A stretch of 12,127 nt of DNA from positions 1-12,127 of the forward strand of contig JAHEEZ010000100.1 in the NCBI GenBank assembly GCA_024640445.1, given 5' to 3'. The DNA comes from Acidobacteriota bacterium. GTDB taxonomy: Bacteria > Acidobacteriota > Blastocatellia > Pyrinomonadales > Pyrinomonadaceae. Below are positions 10,825 through 12,127 of this stretch, one piece after another. The notes below the pieces were generated by a model. That model did not search any database. It had not been told where the DNA came from and saw only the letters and a program-made list of their open reading frames with translations. Each line of letters starts with the position of its first letter. Within the stretch, counting starts at the first letter, position 1. The position numbers were made by a program, and so were the translations under genes.

Positions 10825-12127
10825 CTAAGCCAGATCCCCCTCTTTCCTCGCGTGTTTGAGTAGTTCAAAGCCCTCCGAGCGCGCGACGTACGTCGCCGCG
10901 GTGATGTCGCCGACCACGTTCAGGGTCGTCCTGCACATATCGAGTATGCGGTCGACGCCGATGATGATCGCGATCAGGGCGGGATCGATGCCGATCATCG
11001 CCAGGATGCCGATGATGAACGGGATCGAACCGGACGGCACGCCGGCTGTTCCTATTCCCCCGAGAATCGCCAGATAGACGATCATCAACTGCTGTCCGAG
11101 CGAAAGATCAAAGCCGGCAAGCTGGGCGATGAACAGCACGGTTATGCCTTCATAAAGCGCTGTGCCGTTCTGGTTCGCGGTCGCCCCGACCGTGAGCACG
11201 AAACTGTTGATCTCTTTTGGCACGCCCAGATTCTCTTCGGAGACACGAAGCGCGGTGGGCAACGTGGCGTTCGACGAGCTGGTTGAGAAAGCGGTGAGAA
11301 TTACGGTCCTGACCCTTCGGAAGAACTCGATCGGGCTGATCTTCGACAGATATTTGACCGAGATCGAATAGACTATAAAGAAATGTATGCCGAGCCCGAG
11401 CAGGACGGTCCCTACGAACCAGCCGAGAGACAGCAGAAGGTCAAGCCCGAACAACGCGACGTTATTGAACAAAAGGCACGCCACGGCATACGGCGCGAAC
11501 TTCATGATTATGTCTATGATCTTCGCCGAGATCTGAAATACCGCGTCCATAAAGCCGACAAACGGCGCGGTCACGCTGTCCGGTATCAGGTTGACCGCGA
11601 CGCCTACGATCAGCGCGAAGAACATCAGGTGGAGCATGTTCGGGTTTTCACCCGCGATCGAATTGAAGATGTTCTTCGGCACGATCGTCTTAACGACCGA
11701 CATCAGGGCGGTATCCGTTTCTTTTGCCGCGCTGGAGCTCTTTACCCTCTCACCCGCGTCCGAACTGTACTTTGCCTCCAGCTTCGCCTTCGTCGCCTCG
11801 TCCATCCGTTCGCCGGGCCTGATGGTATTGGCAAGGGTCAGTCCTATCACGACAGAGATCGCCGAAATGACAAGCGTGTAGCCAAATGCCTTCGCGCCGA
11901 TCCTTCCGAGCTTTCGTATGTCGCCGATTCCCGCCACCCCGACCACGAGCGAGGCGAATATCAGCGGAACGACGATCATCAGAAGAAGGTTCAGGAACAA
12001 TTGGCCGACGGGGCGTGTGAAGTTCTCGACGATCGAACCAACGATCTCGTTTTCGCCGCCAAGCGTCCAGTTAACAGCAAGCCCCGAGAATACGCCCACC
12101 AGCAGGCCGATGAAGATCTTGGTATGC
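10825..12127 (-). CDS. Dicarboxylate/amino acid:cation symporter (SDF/DAACS family), 5' end missing
   Basis: The frame is still open at the right edge: codons upstream of GTG 12099 read H-T-K-I-F-I-G-L-L, a natural N-terminal extension. The GTG is therefore internal and the true start lies beyond the window. The family imports glutamate, aspartate or C4-dicarboxylates with Na+ or H+. Counting from codon 12099, STSSSNATLP (272-281) forms hairpin 1, NQNGTALYEG (310-319) matches the NMDGT motif, AGVPSGSIPF (352-361) is hairpin 2, and DRILDMCRTTLNVVGD (383-398) holds the substrate-binding D and R390. The retained arginine suggests an acidic substrate. A hydrophilic insert at 93-140, rich in K, E, S and A, is a large loop seen in some members. 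The stop lies 11 bp past the inverted-repeat element. Confidence 0.93.
   Translation of the reverse strand, partial: HTKIFIGLLVGVFSGLAVNWTLGGENEIVGSIVENFTRPVGQLFLNLLLMIVVPLIFASLVVGVAGIGDIRKLGRIGAKAFGYTLVISAISVVIGLTLANTIRPGERMDEATKAKLEAKYSSDAGERVKSSSAAKETDTALMSVVKTIVPKNIFNSIAGENPNMLHLMFFALIVGVAVNLIPDSVTAPFVGFMDAVFQISAKIIDIIMKFAPYAVACLLFNNVALFGLDLLLSLGWFVGTVLLGLGIHFFIVYSISVKYLSKISPIEFFRRVRTVILTAFSTSSSNATLPTALRVSEENLGVPKEINSFVLTVGATANQNGTALYEGITVLFIAQLAGFDLSLGQQLMIVYLAILGGIGTAGVPSGSIPFIIGILAMIGIDPALIAIIIGVDRILDMCRTTLNVVGDITAATYVARSEGFELLKHARKEGDLA

Noticed and set aside
12097..12099. GTG start for the symporter
   Set aside because: Upstream codons stay open to the edge and read as a typical transporter N-terminus, so the gene is truncated by the window.

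Overview
The window looks like ordinary chromosomal DNA of a soil or environmental bacterium. The best guess is Acidobacteriota, class Blastocatellia (Pyrinomonadales-like). The reasons are the moderately high GC, loosely packed monocistronic genes, repeat-rich intergenic DNA, and a secreted TIMP/netrin-like protein with a C-terminal domain of a type I associate with that group. This is inference from memory: there is no rRNA or marker gene to settle it.

Layout. Bases 1-96 are the 3' end of a gene entering from the left. Bases 97-308 hold palindromes and a striking tandem array (five 26-bp units of two alternating types, joined by GTACGTAC palindromes) ending in a perfect REP-like hairpin. 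Bases 309-3543 carry five small + strand genes: a DinB/DfsB-type protein, a 171-aa conserved-looking unknown, a TfoX N-terminal-domain protein, a secreted NTR-like protein and a DUF1697 protein. Bases 3645-4805 encode a secreted esterase with a C-terminal TPR. Bases 5093-8354 hold a polytopic membrane protein, a VOC-fold protein carrying an extradiol dioxygenase signature, and a fatty-acid-type acyl-CoA ligase. A 95-aa unknown (8451-8738) and a DHDPS/NAL-family aldolase (8981-9916) follow. On the - strand are a rhomboid protease (9999-10700) and a glutamate/dicarboxylate symporter (10825 to beyond the right edge), separated by a 100-bp inverted-repeat element.

How the genes relate. No defence, secretion, phage or biosynthetic cluster is visible. 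Most gaps are 50-250 bp, so most genes are probably transcribed singly; the closest pair is the membrane protein and the VOC protein (31 bp). Ring-cleavage-type VOC protein, acyl-CoA ligase and aldolase-family enzyme on one strand could hint at catabolism, but only weakly.

The most unusual signals are non-coding: the alternating tandem array, a 29-bp motif found twice between genes with a conserved hairpin, the inverted-repeat element next to the rhomboid start, and a recurrent habit of inverted repeats just upstream of start codons. I found no convincing new multi-gene system. No tRNA, rRNA, CRISPR array, transposase or origin was seen.
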